DNA from: Actinomycetes bacterium
GTDB lineage: Bacteria; Actinomycetota; Actinomycetes; Propionibacteriales; Propionibacteriaceae
Assembly (NCBI GenBank): GCA_023460935.1
Contig: JAEWOI010000045.1
Coordinates: 1-64,000, forward strand
Length of the DNA stretch: 64,000 nt
Reading direction: 5' to 3'
Below are positions 57,275 to 64,000 of the stretch, in pieces. The notes under the pieces were generated by a model. That model was not told where the DNA came from. It was given only the letters and a program-made list of their open reading frames with translations, and did not search any database. Each line of letters begins with the position of its first letter. Positions within the stretch are counted from its first letter, which is position 1. The translations under genes were made by a program, and so were the position numbers.

Positions 57275-57343
57275 GGGCGGTGCGCGGGCCGTCCGGCGTC
57301 CTGCGCCGTGGCCACTGGCCGGGCGGACGACGAGGAGGTGGCG

Positions 57344-57685
57344 GTGGAGACCAAGCAGCGGATCATCCAGGAGTTCGTCCCGGGCAAGCAGGTGACCCTG
57401 GCCCACATCATCGCCAACCCGGACGAGCGCCTCTACCCGAAGCTGGGGCTCACCGCATCGTCCGGCGCGATCGGGGTGCTCACCATCACCCCGAGCGAAG
57501 CTGCGATCATCGCAGCCGACGTGGCCACCAAGGCGTCCGGAGTGGACATCGGGTTCGTCGACCGCTTCTCCGGCTCGCTGCTGCTGCTCGGCTCGCTCTC
57601 CGACGTCGAGTCGGCGCTACGGGACATCGTCGCCGCCCTGGAGAGCGTGCTGGGCTTCGCGATCGCAGAGGTCACCAGGACGTGA
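57344..57685 (+). CDS. pduU: Shell protein PduU (circularly permuted BMC-H)
   Basis: A 113-aa shell protein: IIQEFVPGKQVTLAHIIANP is the N-terminal beta-barrel segment unique to PduU/EutS, followed by LGLTASSGAIGVLTITPSEA and DIGFVDRFSGSLLLLG. The GTG at 57344 is chosen because CGAGGAGG lies five bases upstream and the protein then aligns with Salmonella PduU; GTG 57308 would add 12 residues. The stop overlaps pduV. Confidence 0.93.
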   Translation: METKQRIIQEFVPGKQVTLAHIIANPDERLYPKLGLTASSGAIGVLTITPSEAAIIAADVATKASGVDIGFVDRFSGSLLLLGSLSDVESALRDIVAALESVLGFAIAEVTRT

Positions 57686-58107
57686 GGTTGATGCTGCTGG
57701 GCGCGATCGGCTCGGGCAAGACCACGTTCCGCCAGCAACTGACCAACACCGAGCTGGCCTACAGCAAGACCCAGTCGGTGTATCTGGCCGACGGCGTGCT
57801 GGACACCCCGGGTGAGTACCTGGAGCACGGCCGCTTCAACCATGCCCTGCTGCTCACCAGCTACGAGGCCGACCTGGTGTTGATGTTCCAGTCCGCCACC
57901 GCGCCGGAGACCAAGCTGCCGCCGGGGTTCGCGACCTTCTTCACCAAGCCCGTGCTCGGCATCGTCAGCAAGATCGACGTGGCCGGCCCGGCGGAGGTGC
58001 AGCGGGCCAGGGACTTCCTCGCCCTCGCCTGCGCCTACGACATCGCCGAGGTCTCCTCGATCACCGGCGCCGGCTTCGACACCCTGCTGCCGCGGCTCAA
58101 CCGCTGA
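57682..58107 (+). CDS. pduV: PduV, P-loop GTPase-like compartment protein
   Basis: A 141-aa Ras-like protein: LMLLGAIGSGKTTFRQQL with P-loop GAIGSGKTT, DTPGEYLE as the switch II motif, and SKIDV as the NKxD-type guanine motif. In Salmonella PduV binds the outside of the compartment through PduU and affects its movement, which agrees with the pduU-pduV coupling (GTGA) here. Confidence 0.88.
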   Translation: MRLMLLGAIGSGKTTFRQQLTNTELAYSKTQSVYLADGVLDTPGEYLEHGRFNHALLLTSYEADLVLMFQSATAPETKLPPGFATFFTKPVLGIVSKIDVAGPAEVQRARDFLALACAYDIAEVSSITGAGFDTLLPRLNR

Positions 58108-58133
58108 CCTCATCTTCGGTCGAGCTCCGCTCG

Positions 58134-58556
58134 TCGGTCCAGCTTCAACCAGCGTCGGGCGAGCTTGTCGAGACCACATCGCCGGTCGAGCTTGTCGAGA
58201 CCACATCGCCGGTCGAGCGTGTCGAGACCGCGAGACCGCGGGACTGGCTTCGACAGGCTCAACCAGCGGGGGTTTCGACAGGCTCAACCAGCGTCGGGTT
58301 TCGACAGGCTCAACCAGCGTCGGTCGAGCTTGTCGAGACCGCGGGACCGCGGGACTGGTTTCGACGGGCTCAACCGGCGTCGGGTTTCGACGGGCTCAAC
58401 CAGCGTCGGGTTTCGACGGGCTCAACCAGCGGGGGTTTCGACAGGCTCAACCAGCGTCGGGTTTCGACAGGCTCAACCAGCGTCGGGTTTCGACAGGCTC
58501 AACCAGCGTCGGGTTTCGACAGGCGCCGCCATAGTCGGTCTAGCTTGTCGAGACCT
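58134..58556. repeat. Array of GGTTTCGACAGGCTCAACC-type repeats between pduV and pduQ
   Basis: The 448-base gap is almost wholly repeat: nine full plus one truncated copy of GGTTTCGACAGGCTCAACC (one strand) and five of GGTCGAGCTTGTCGAGACC (the opposite orientation), mostly at 25-27 base steps with AGCGTCG-like joints. Copies in opposite orientation pair into hairpins. Not a CRISPR: there are no unique spacers. The last copy overlaps the pduQ stop. The same family forms the pduK linker and a copy at 38769. Confidence 0.92.
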
Positions 58557-59683
58557 CACGCGACCTTCAGCAGGAGCTTCTCCAGCGCTGCGGTGTCCAC
58601 CCCGACCGGGTTGCCGACCGTGCAGAAGTCGTTCAGTGCTTCGTGCGCCAGCTCGGGGACGGACCTGAGGAAGACCGCGCGGTCGATGCCTAGCTCGGCC
58701 ACGCGGCGCGGCATCCCGAGGGTGGCGTTGAGCCTGCGGACGGCGTCGAACAGGCCGGTGACTCGCGCTCGTTCGGTGCTGCCGCCGACTCCGAGGAGCC
58801 GGGCCAGGTGCGCGTAGCGGCGCGCCACCGGCGTCAGCCCGTGCGGACCGAAGCCCAGCTCGCCGCAGTTGAACTCCAGCACGTGCGGCAGCAGCAGCGC
58901 GTTCAGCCGGCCGTGAGCGGCGCCGAACTCCCCGCCCATTGCGTGCGACAGGCTGTGCACTATGCCCAGGCCCGCGTTCTCGAACGCCAGCCCGGCCATG
59001 CAGGAAGCGTTGTGCATCCGCTCCCTGGCCAGCAGGTCGTTCCCGTCCGCGAACGCGCGGGGCAGCCACTCGAAGACCAGCTGGGCCGCCTTCTCCGCCA
59101 TGGCGTCGGAGAAGTCGCTGGCCCCGGTGGCGACGTAGGCTTCCAGGGCGTGCGTGCAGGCGTCCATTCCGGTGTCGGCCGTGATCCTCGCCGGCGCCGT
59201 GCGCACGGTCTGCGGGTCGAGGATCGCGATGTGGGGGATCATGTCCTCCGCGGTCAGCGGGTGCTTGTGGTGGTCGTTGTCGGTGATCACCGCGAACGAG
59301 GTGACCTCTGACCCGCTGCCGCTGGTGGTGGGGATGACGATGCACTCCGTGGCCTCCACGTCGCCCTGCTCACGGGCGAACTTGTGCACGGCCTTGGCTG
59401 TGTCGATCGGCGAGCCACCGCCGAGGGCTACCACTGCCTGCGGACGCGTCTGTGCGAAACAGCGGAGGCCTTCGGCGATCAGGTCCGTGCTCGGGTTGGG
59501 TTCCACCCGGTCGAACACGGTCAGGATCGCACCGGACAGTAGTTCCCGGATCCGGGCCATCACGGGGGTGCTGGCCATGAAGGCATCGGTGATCAGCAGC
59601 ACCCGGCGGCCGTTCAGCTCGGCCAGCCGGTCCAGGGAGTCAGGCCCGTAGTAGATGGTGGTGGCGACCCGGAACCTCTGCAC
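58556..59683 (-). CDS. pduQ: Iron-containing 1-propanol dehydrogenase PduQ
   Basis: A 375-aa group III alcohol dehydrogenase that reduces propionaldehyde to propanol and regenerates NAD+ for PduP. VVALGGGSPIDTAKAVHKF and PTTSGSGSEVTSFAVITD are the NAD-binding loops; DTGMDACTHALEAYVATGAS, HSLSHAMGGEFGAAHG hold the iron ligands. Its GTG start lies within the last 44 bases of pocR, so the two form an operon. PduQ is the best name given the locus, although this family is broad. Confidence 0.88.
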   Translation of the reverse strand: MQRFRVATTIYYGPDSLDRLAELNGRRVLLITDAFMASTPVMARIRELLSGAILTVFDRVEPNPSTDLIAEGLRCFAQTRPQAVVALGGGSPIDTAKAVHKFAREQGDVEATECIVIPTTSGSGSEVTSFAVITDNDHHKHPLTAEDMIPHIAILDPQTVRTAPARITADTGMDACTHALEAYVATGASDFSDAMAEKAAQLVFEWLPRAFADGNDLLARERMHNASCMAGLAFENAGLGIVHSLSHAMGGEFGAAHGRLNALLLPHVLEFNCGELGFGPHGLTPVARRYAHLARLLGVGGSTERARVTGLFDAVRRLNATLGMPRRVAELGIDRAVFLRSVPELAHEALNDFCTVGNPVGVDTAALEKLLLKVA

Positions 59684-60998
59684 TCGAACGACCTCCGTCG
59701 GCGGTGACCGAGTGTTCGCGACGGTAATCGGACGGCGAAACGCCGGTGTGGGCCTTGAACACCCGGGAGAAGTAGTTGACCTGATGGAAATCCAGTTCGA
59801 CCGCGATCTTCAGGATTGGCATCTCGGTACAGGCTAACATCATTTTCGCCCGGTCCACCCTCTTTTGGGTCACATAGGCCACGAAGTTGCTGCCGGTGGC
59901 GGACTTGAATTTCTTCGAAAGGTGACCGGGTGATACCCGCAGGTACTCCGCGGCCTGCTGCAACGACATGGCGCGACTCCGGTTGCGTTCGATGTGGTTG
60001 AGCAGGTCGGTCAGGTCGCGCCGGCGCCGGGGGGAGCGCACGGCGACAGCCGTGAACAACCCGGCCAGCATCGCCTCGAGGTGCAGCTGCGCCTGGTAGC
60101 GGTTCACCAGGCCGGGGTGCCGGGAGCGGTAGCGCAGCGCCAGTTGCAGCACCGGCCGGTGGTGGGCGGGGGAGAACTCGGCGGTCAATTCAACGATCGC
60201 GTCCTCGGCAGGGCTGAGCCGCTCGCTCGCGACGAACCGGTCGCTGCCGAACAGCCAGTCGAGGTAGGTGTCCACCACGCGGTGGGCTCCAACCAGGTCG
60301 TCGTTGTCCGCAGCGTGCCAGAGCGCCGCCTGGTCCGGCCCGTCCGCCGTCGGTTCGGCCGGCGGTGGGCTGGGGACCGCGGCCAGCGGCACCGAACCGG
60401 GCGACGCGGGCGAGGCGGGCACCCGGGACGGGGTGCGCACCACCGGGAACTGGTCGAACGAGGTGCGCTGGTGGGTGCCCTCGTCCTTGTTCAGCTCGAC
60501 CGAAATGCCGTAGAGGGTGTCGGCTGCGGCGCGCATCTTCCGCAGGCTGGCCACCGGCACCTCGTCCAGGAGTGGCAGCAGTCGGCGGTTGGCCCGCCAG
60601 GAGTCGTCGCCCGTGAGCACGAAATCGGGATCGGCGTTGCGCTCGGCCAGCTGCACCTGCCCGCACAGGATCGCACCGACGTACTGGTTGCCGACCGTGA
60701 TCGGCACGCTGAAGTCCACCAGCCCGGCGTGGCAGCGGTAGATGTGCGGCCGGCCCTCGATCGCAGCCTGCAGGCCGCCGTGGGCGTCGCAGCTGTAGCA
60801 GAGCTTGCGGCGGGCCGGGTCCATCCGCATGACCTGGCAGAACGGCGTGAAGCCGTGCGCGTCGGTGACCGGCACGCCGCGGTAGTCGACGGCGATGATC
60901 GCGAGGTCGGTCGCCTCCGAGAACTGGTTCTGGAGACGCTGCAACTGCTCAAGGTCAACCAGGTTGGTGACGCTTATCTCGTCGGTGAGACGCTCCAT
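59640..60998 (-). CDS. pocR: PocR-type AraC-family activator of propanediol use
   Basis: A 452-aa regulator. The N-terminal PocR sensory domain (about 15-170) includes VDYRGVPVTDAHGFTPFCQV, and Cys-rich KLCYSCDAHGGLQ and YRCHAGLVDFSVPI. A Pro-rich linker (about 185-230) follows. The C-terminal AraC HTH pair is at about 325-430: SLQQAAEYLRVSPGHLSKKF and ILKIAVELDFHQVNYFSRVF. In Salmonella PocR senses 1,2-propanediol and activates pdu and cob. The tail after the HTH overlaps pduQ. Confidence 0.92.
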   Translation of the reverse strand: MERLTDEISVTNLVDLEQLQRLQNQFSEATDLAIIAVDYRGVPVTDAHGFTPFCQVMRMDPARRKLCYSCDAHGGLQAAIEGRPHIYRCHAGLVDFSVPITVGNQYVGAILCGQVQLAERNADPDFVLTGDDSWRANRRLLPLLDEVPVASLRKMRAAADTLYGISVELNKDEGTHQRTSFDQFPVVRTPSRVPASPASPGSVPLAAVPSPPPAEPTADGPDQAALWHAADNDDLVGAHRVVDTYLDWLFGSDRFVASERLSPAEDAIVELTAEFSPAHHRPVLQLALRYRSRHPGLVNRYQAQLHLEAMLAGLFTAVAVRSPRRRRDLTDLLNHIERNRSRAMSLQQAAEYLRVSPGHLSKKFKSATGSNFVAYVTQKRVDRAKMMLACTEMPILKIAVELDFHQVNYFSRVFKAHTGVSPSDYRREHSVTADGGRSSAEVPGRHHHLLRA

Positions 60999-61038
60999 CC
61001 GGCCACCCTAGTGGGCGGCAGCGGCGGCGGGGAACCCG

Positions 61039-61929
61039 TCAGTCCACCGCGGGGAGCCGCACGGTGAGCGCCTGCCGGCGCACCGTGCACTCCATCAGCC
61101 GCTTCGGACCCACCGCGTCCCCGTCCAGCTGCGCCTCGATCGCATCCCGGGTGCGCACCTGCACCCGGTCGGAGACCAGGCGCACCAGCGACCGGTGGCC
61201 ACGGCGGCTCATCGAGAGGACGTTGAGCCCGATCGCCAGCCAGCCGGAGATCGAGTTGGGGGAGGCCAGCACGGTGTCGAGCTGGCCGTCGTCGAGGCTG
61301 GCCGCCGGCATCAGGCGCAGCCCGCCGGTCAATTCGCCGCAGTTGCCCACCACCACCGCCAGAGCGCGCTGGCTGACCGCCCGGCGCTCCGCGGCCTGGA
61401 CGCGAACTGCGAAGCCGATCCGGAACAGGCCACGCACGCCGGAGATCGCGTAGGCCAGCCAGCCGACCCGCTTCTTCAACCCGTCGTCCACGTCGGCCAT
61501 CATCACCGCGTCCAGGCCCATGCCGGCCATCACCAGGAACACCGTGGACGGTTCGCCGTCCCAGGAGACCTCGCCGACATCGATCCGGGTGTCACGCCCG
61601 TGCAGCGCGATGGTCAGTGCCGCCTCCAGGTCGTCGACCGGCAGCCGAAGGTTGCGGGCGAGCAGGTTGCCGGTGCCGCTGGGCAGGAGGCCGAGCGGCA
61701 CCTCCTTGCCGGTGAGGGCTGCGGCAACGCTGCGGACGGTGCCGTCGCCGCCGAGCGGGCAGACCAGCGTCGCGCCGTCGGTGAGCGCCTGCGCTGCCTG
61801 GCCCTCGCCGGGATCCTCAACGGTGGTCTCGTACCAGGCTGGCTCCGGCCAGTCGCGCTCCGCGCAGAGCCGGGCGAAGTCGGCCTGCACGGCCCCGACG
61901 TCCTCGAACTTGCTGGGGTTCACCACCAC
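61039..61929 (-). CDS. Diacylglycerol-kinase-family lipid kinase
   Basis: A 296-aa DagK/YegS-like kinase: VVNPSKFEDVGAVQADF opens it, VCPLGGDGTVRSVAAALTGK has the ATP-site GGDGT (residue 59 on), and LGLLPSGTGNLLARNLRLPV is the second diagnostic motif. It phosphorylates diacylglycerol or a similar lipid at the membrane. The GTG start immediately precedes the conserved VNP motif. Confidence 0.9.
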   Translation of the reverse strand: MVVNPSKFEDVGAVQADFARLCAERDWPEPAWYETTVEDPGEGQAAQALTDGATLVCPLGGDGTVRSVAAALTGKEVPLGLLPSGTGNLLARNLRLPVDDLEAALTIALHGRDTRIDVGEVSWDGEPSTVFLVMAGMGLDAVMMADVDDGLKKRVGWLAYAISGVRGLFRIGFAVRVQAAERRAVSQRALAVVVGNCGELTGGLRLMPAASLDDGQLDTVLASPNSISGWLAIGLNVLSMSRRGHRSLVRLVSDRVQVRTRDAIEAQLDGDAVGPKRLMECTVRRQALTVRLPAVD

Positions 61930-61963
61930 GGCCCACGGGCCGGGTCGGGACGGGCTGCCGGAC

Positions 61964-62362
61964 TCAGTGATCGCGCACCTCCAGTACTGCCGTCAGCGCC
62001 CGGGCGTAGGCGCGTTCGGCGTCGATGTCGATGTGGCGCCCGCCGTCGTCCAATACCACGGCGAAGCCTTCCCCAACCGCCTCGAGCCGGACGAACCGCT
62101 GCCCGAGCAGCGAGCGCAGCTGGTCCTCGCGCGGCAGCCACAGCACAGCTTCGGCCGCGATGCTGTCCAGCGCCCACTCGGTGGTGCCGTTGAACTTGAT
62201 CACCCGGCCGCCCGGGACGTCGGCAGCCTCGATGGTCATGTCGCTGATCACGAAGACCTGGTCGTCCAGGTCACGGTCGGGGATCATGAACCGGTCCCCG
62301 CTGGCCGGCGCCCACTCGGTGCCGAGGCGCCGGAGTTCCTCGGCCAGCTCGCGGCTGATCAC
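61964..62362 (-). CDS. Small actinobacterial hypothetical protein
   Basis: A 132-aa acidic soluble protein starting MISRELAEELRRLGTEW, with GDRFMIPDRDLDDQVFVISD and VLWLPREDQLRSLLGQRFVR. Similar proteins are widespread in actinobacteria and are sometimes labelled pilus-assembly CpaE, without support from sequence motifs; no ATPase loop is present here. Function unknown. It is 34 bases upstream of the lipid kinase. Confidence 0.65.
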   Translation of the reverse strand: MISRELAEELRRLGTEWAPASGDRFMIPDRDLDDQVFVISDMTIEAADVPGGRVIKFNGTTEWALDSIAAEAVLWLPREDQLRSLLGQRFVRLEAVGEGFAVVLDDGGRHIDIDAERAYARALTAVLEVRDH

Positions 62363-62434
62363 GACTCCTCCACTTCGCGGACTCTACCCGCAGCGTCGGA
62401 GTGGCCGGCGGCCGCCACCGCCGGCCACCCGGGA

Positions 62435-63322
62435 TCAGGTGGTCGAGGCGGCGTAGATCGAATCGATCGAGGCGGCCAGGGCCGCGTCGAACGCTTCGTC
62501 CGTCATCGACACCTGCAGTCCTTCGGTCAGCGCCCGGCTGAAGCTCGCGATCAGGCCCTGGTTGGCCGCCAGCAGCCGGTTGGCCTCCGCCCTGGAGTAC
62601 CCGCCGGACAGCGCCACCACCCGAACCACCCTGGGGTGGCTGATCAGCTGCAGGTAGAGGTTCGGTTCGGTGGGCAGGGTCAGCTTCAGCATCACCTTCG
62701 CCCCCGCCGGCAGGTGGTCCAGCCGGTCCAGGATGCCGGCGGTGACCATCGCCTCCGCCACAGCCTTGTCCGGGGCCTTGATGTCCACTTCGGGCTCGAG
62801 GATGGGCAGCAGCCCGGCCGCGAGGATCCGTTCGCCCACCTCGAACTGCTGGTCCAGCACCGCGTCCACCCCCGCCTGGTTCCCGCCGAGGACGAAGGAC
62901 CGCATCTTGGTGCCGAACACGTGCCGCTCGGCTGCCCGGGCGAGCAGGGCGTCCAGGTCGGGCATCGGCTTCATCAGCCGCACCCCGTCCACCGGCTCGG
63001 CGAGCCCCTTGTCGACCTTGACGAACGGCACCACCTGGCGGCGCAGCCACAGGAAGTCGGGGATCGGCGATCCGTCCAGGTCGGCGTCCATGGTCTGTTC
63101 GAACAGGATCGCGGCCAGCACGCGCTCTCCGGTGAACGCCGGGGAGGTGATGATCCGGGTGCGGAAGGCGTGCATCAGCTCGAACATCTCTGCATCGCCG
63201 GAGTAGGCCCCCGCTTCCACGCCGTAGCGGGCCAGGGCGCCCGGGGTGCTGCCCCCGGACTGGTCGAGTGCAGCGACAAAACCCTTGCCGGTGGCCATTC
63301 TGGAAAGCTGGGCGCCGTCCAT
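62435..63322 (-). CDS. fda: Class I fructose-bisphosphate aldolase
   Basis: A 295-aa Schiff-base aldolase of the bacterial class I type, cleaving fructose 1,6-bisphosphate. GKGFVAALDQSGGSTPGALA is the N-terminal signature; FVKVDKGL, LPILEPEVDIKAPDK and AKVMLKLTLPTEPNLY supply catalytic Glu and Lys. ATG 63322 has AGGAGG at good spacing; the upstream extension lacks support. Confidence 0.93.
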   Translation of the reverse strand: MDGAQLSRMATGKGFVAALDQSGGSTPGALARYGVEAGAYSGDAEMFELMHAFRTRIITSPAFTGERVLAAILFEQTMDADLDGSPIPDFLWLRRQVVPFVKVDKGLAEPVDGVRLMKPMPDLDALLARAAERHVFGTKMRSFVLGGNQAGVDAVLDQQFEVGERILAAGLLPILEPEVDIKAPDKAVAEAMVTAGILDRLDHLPAGAKVMLKLTLPTEPNLYLQLISHPRVVRVVALSGGYSRAEANRLLAANQGLIASFSRALTEGLQVSMTDEAFDAALAASIDSIYAASTT

Positions 63323-63448
63323 GACACCTCCTGGTGCACTACCGCCGGCGGTCGCGCTCCGACCGCCGGACGGGCCTGGCTGGGCCACCTCCAGCGTAGG
63401 CCAGCGCGCGCCCTCCCGCAGGCGGACGGCGAGGGCTAGGGTCTGGCC

Positions 63449-63949
63449 ATGAGGACGAACAACGCACTGCAGATCATCTTCGCGTTCTTCCTCGGGCTGG
63501 TGGTGGTCGCGTTCGTCGGCATCGGCGTGAACACCTTCTACCCCGAACCGGTCTGGCGGGAGGGCGTGCCCTTCGACTACGCCGACGAGTGGCGGCTCTA
63601 CACCGGGATGATCCTGCTGGTCTGCGCCACGGTGATCCTCGCGGTGTCACTGTTCCTGCCCGAGAGCCAGGCCGTGCTCTCCAACGGGCTGTTGCTCGGC
63701 GGGGTGTTCACGATGGTGTACGCGGTCGGCATGACCGTGAGCGCCGGCCAGAGCGTGCTGCGGTTCGTCGTGGTGACGATCGCCCTCGCCGTGACCATCG
63801 GCATCGGCTACCTGAAGTTCGTGAGGGGACGGGAGCGGCGGGCGGCTGCCGCAGCCGAACCGGGCCCGGTCGCCGGCGGCGAACTGGACGAGCGGCTGGC
63901 GGCCGTCGAACGGAAGCTGGACGCCCTCGGCCGCGCCCTGCACGGCTGA
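63449..63949 (+). CDS. Four-helix membrane protein, function unknown
   Basis: A 166-aa protein with hydrophobic segments at about 7-29, 51-70, 76-96 and 100-122, a periplasmic-type loop with Trp/Tyr (FYPEPVWREGVPFDYADEWR), and a charged, coiled-coil-prone C-terminus, ELDERLAAVERKLDALGRAL. Such proteins are common in actinobacteria and have no known role. The remaining 51 bases of the window show no feature. Confidence 0.7.
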   Translation: MRTNNALQIIFAFFLGLVVVAFVGIGVNTFYPEPVWREGVPFDYADEWRLYTGMILLVCATVILAVSLFLPESQAVLSNGLLLGGVFTMVYAVGMTVSAGQSVLRFVVVTIALAVTIGIGYLKFVRGRERRAAAAAEPGPVAGGELDERLAAVERKLDALGRALHG

Positions 63950-64000
63950 GGCTGACCCGACCGCTCGGCCCTCAGGCCGTCCCGTACGGGGTGACCGTCG

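Noticed and set aside
58245..58530. CRISPR-like array of 19-base repeats at about 26-base steps
   Set aside because: The intervening bases are only 6-8 and nearly the same each time, copies occur in both orientations, and no cas genes are present.

Overview
The window is 64 kb of very GC-rich DNA from an actinobacterium. Dense GTG/ATG-TGA start-stop overlaps, mycothiol-era ArsC enzymes, an RskA-like anti-sigma factor and the mscL / FmdB / 5-FCL / MoeA-like / RimJ-like gene order (as in the Mycobacterium moeA1-rimJ neighbourhood) all point to Actinomycetota. A B12-dependent propanediol microcompartment next to respiratory nitrate reductase fits a Propionibacteriaceae-type organism. That family placement is inference, not something read directly.

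Layout. (1) 1-13.7 kb: respiratory nitrate reductase (narG, start of narH) with nearly the whole molybdenum-cofactor set: moaD, moaA, a Cys-containing HTH regulator, moeA, mobA, moeB/thiF-like, moaC, moaE, mog, then modC, modB, modA and a molbindin-type regulator. Molybdate import, cofactor synthesis and the enzyme that uses the cofactor are therefore contiguous. (2) 13.7-17.2 kb: NAD-type 6-phosphogluconate dehydrogenase; ECF sigma/anti-sigma pair, divergent from a secreted lipoprotein and a DUF2231-like membrane protein; tRNA-Arg. (3) 17.3-30.3 kb: housekeeping and accessory genes: eukaryotic-type UTP-glucose-1-P uridylyltransferase, mscL, SAF protein, FmdB zinc ribbon, 5-FCL, a degenerate MoeA paralogue, acetyltransferases, a lipase fused to a membrane domain, a cupin. 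(4) 30.3-38.7 kb: a compact catabolic-looking locus under a YhfZ-type regulator with a very clear promoter/operator: FAD-linked oxidase, unrecognised membrane protein, glycerol-kinase-like FGGY kinase, GlpD-like dehydrogenase, HAD phosphatase, amidotransferase-like protein. Changed glycerol-site residues in the kinase suggest a substrate other than glycerol. (5) 38.8-42.3 kb: arsenic/metalloid genes (ArsR-ArsC fusion, ArsC, ArsR, ArsP-type permease, small thioredoxin) and tRNA-Ala. (6) 42.4-44.6 kb: GyrI-like, DUF305, HIT and cold-shock genes. (7) 44.6-61.0 kb: a propanediol-utilisation (pdu) bacterial microcompartment, pduABCDEGHKJL-eutJ-pduM-NOP on the minus strand, pduUV divergent, then pduQ and the PocR regulator. 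(8) 61.0-64.0 kb: diacylglycerol-kinase-like protein, a small hypothetical, class I fructose-bisphosphate aldolase, a membrane protein.

How the pdu genes work together: PduCDE (reactivated by PduGH, cofactor from PduO) turns 1,2-propanediol into propionaldehyde inside a shell of PduA/B/J/K/N/U; PduP makes propionyl-CoA, PduL propionyl-phosphate, PduQ 1-propanol. No PduF, PduS, PduT, PduW or PduX is seen in the window.

Most striking observation: a 17-19 bp palindromic-arm repeat that fills the pduV-pduQ intergenic region also forms, in frame and in both orientations, the roughly 165-residue linker of the PduK-like shell protein. One arm encodes VEPVET and its reverse complement encodes VSTSST.
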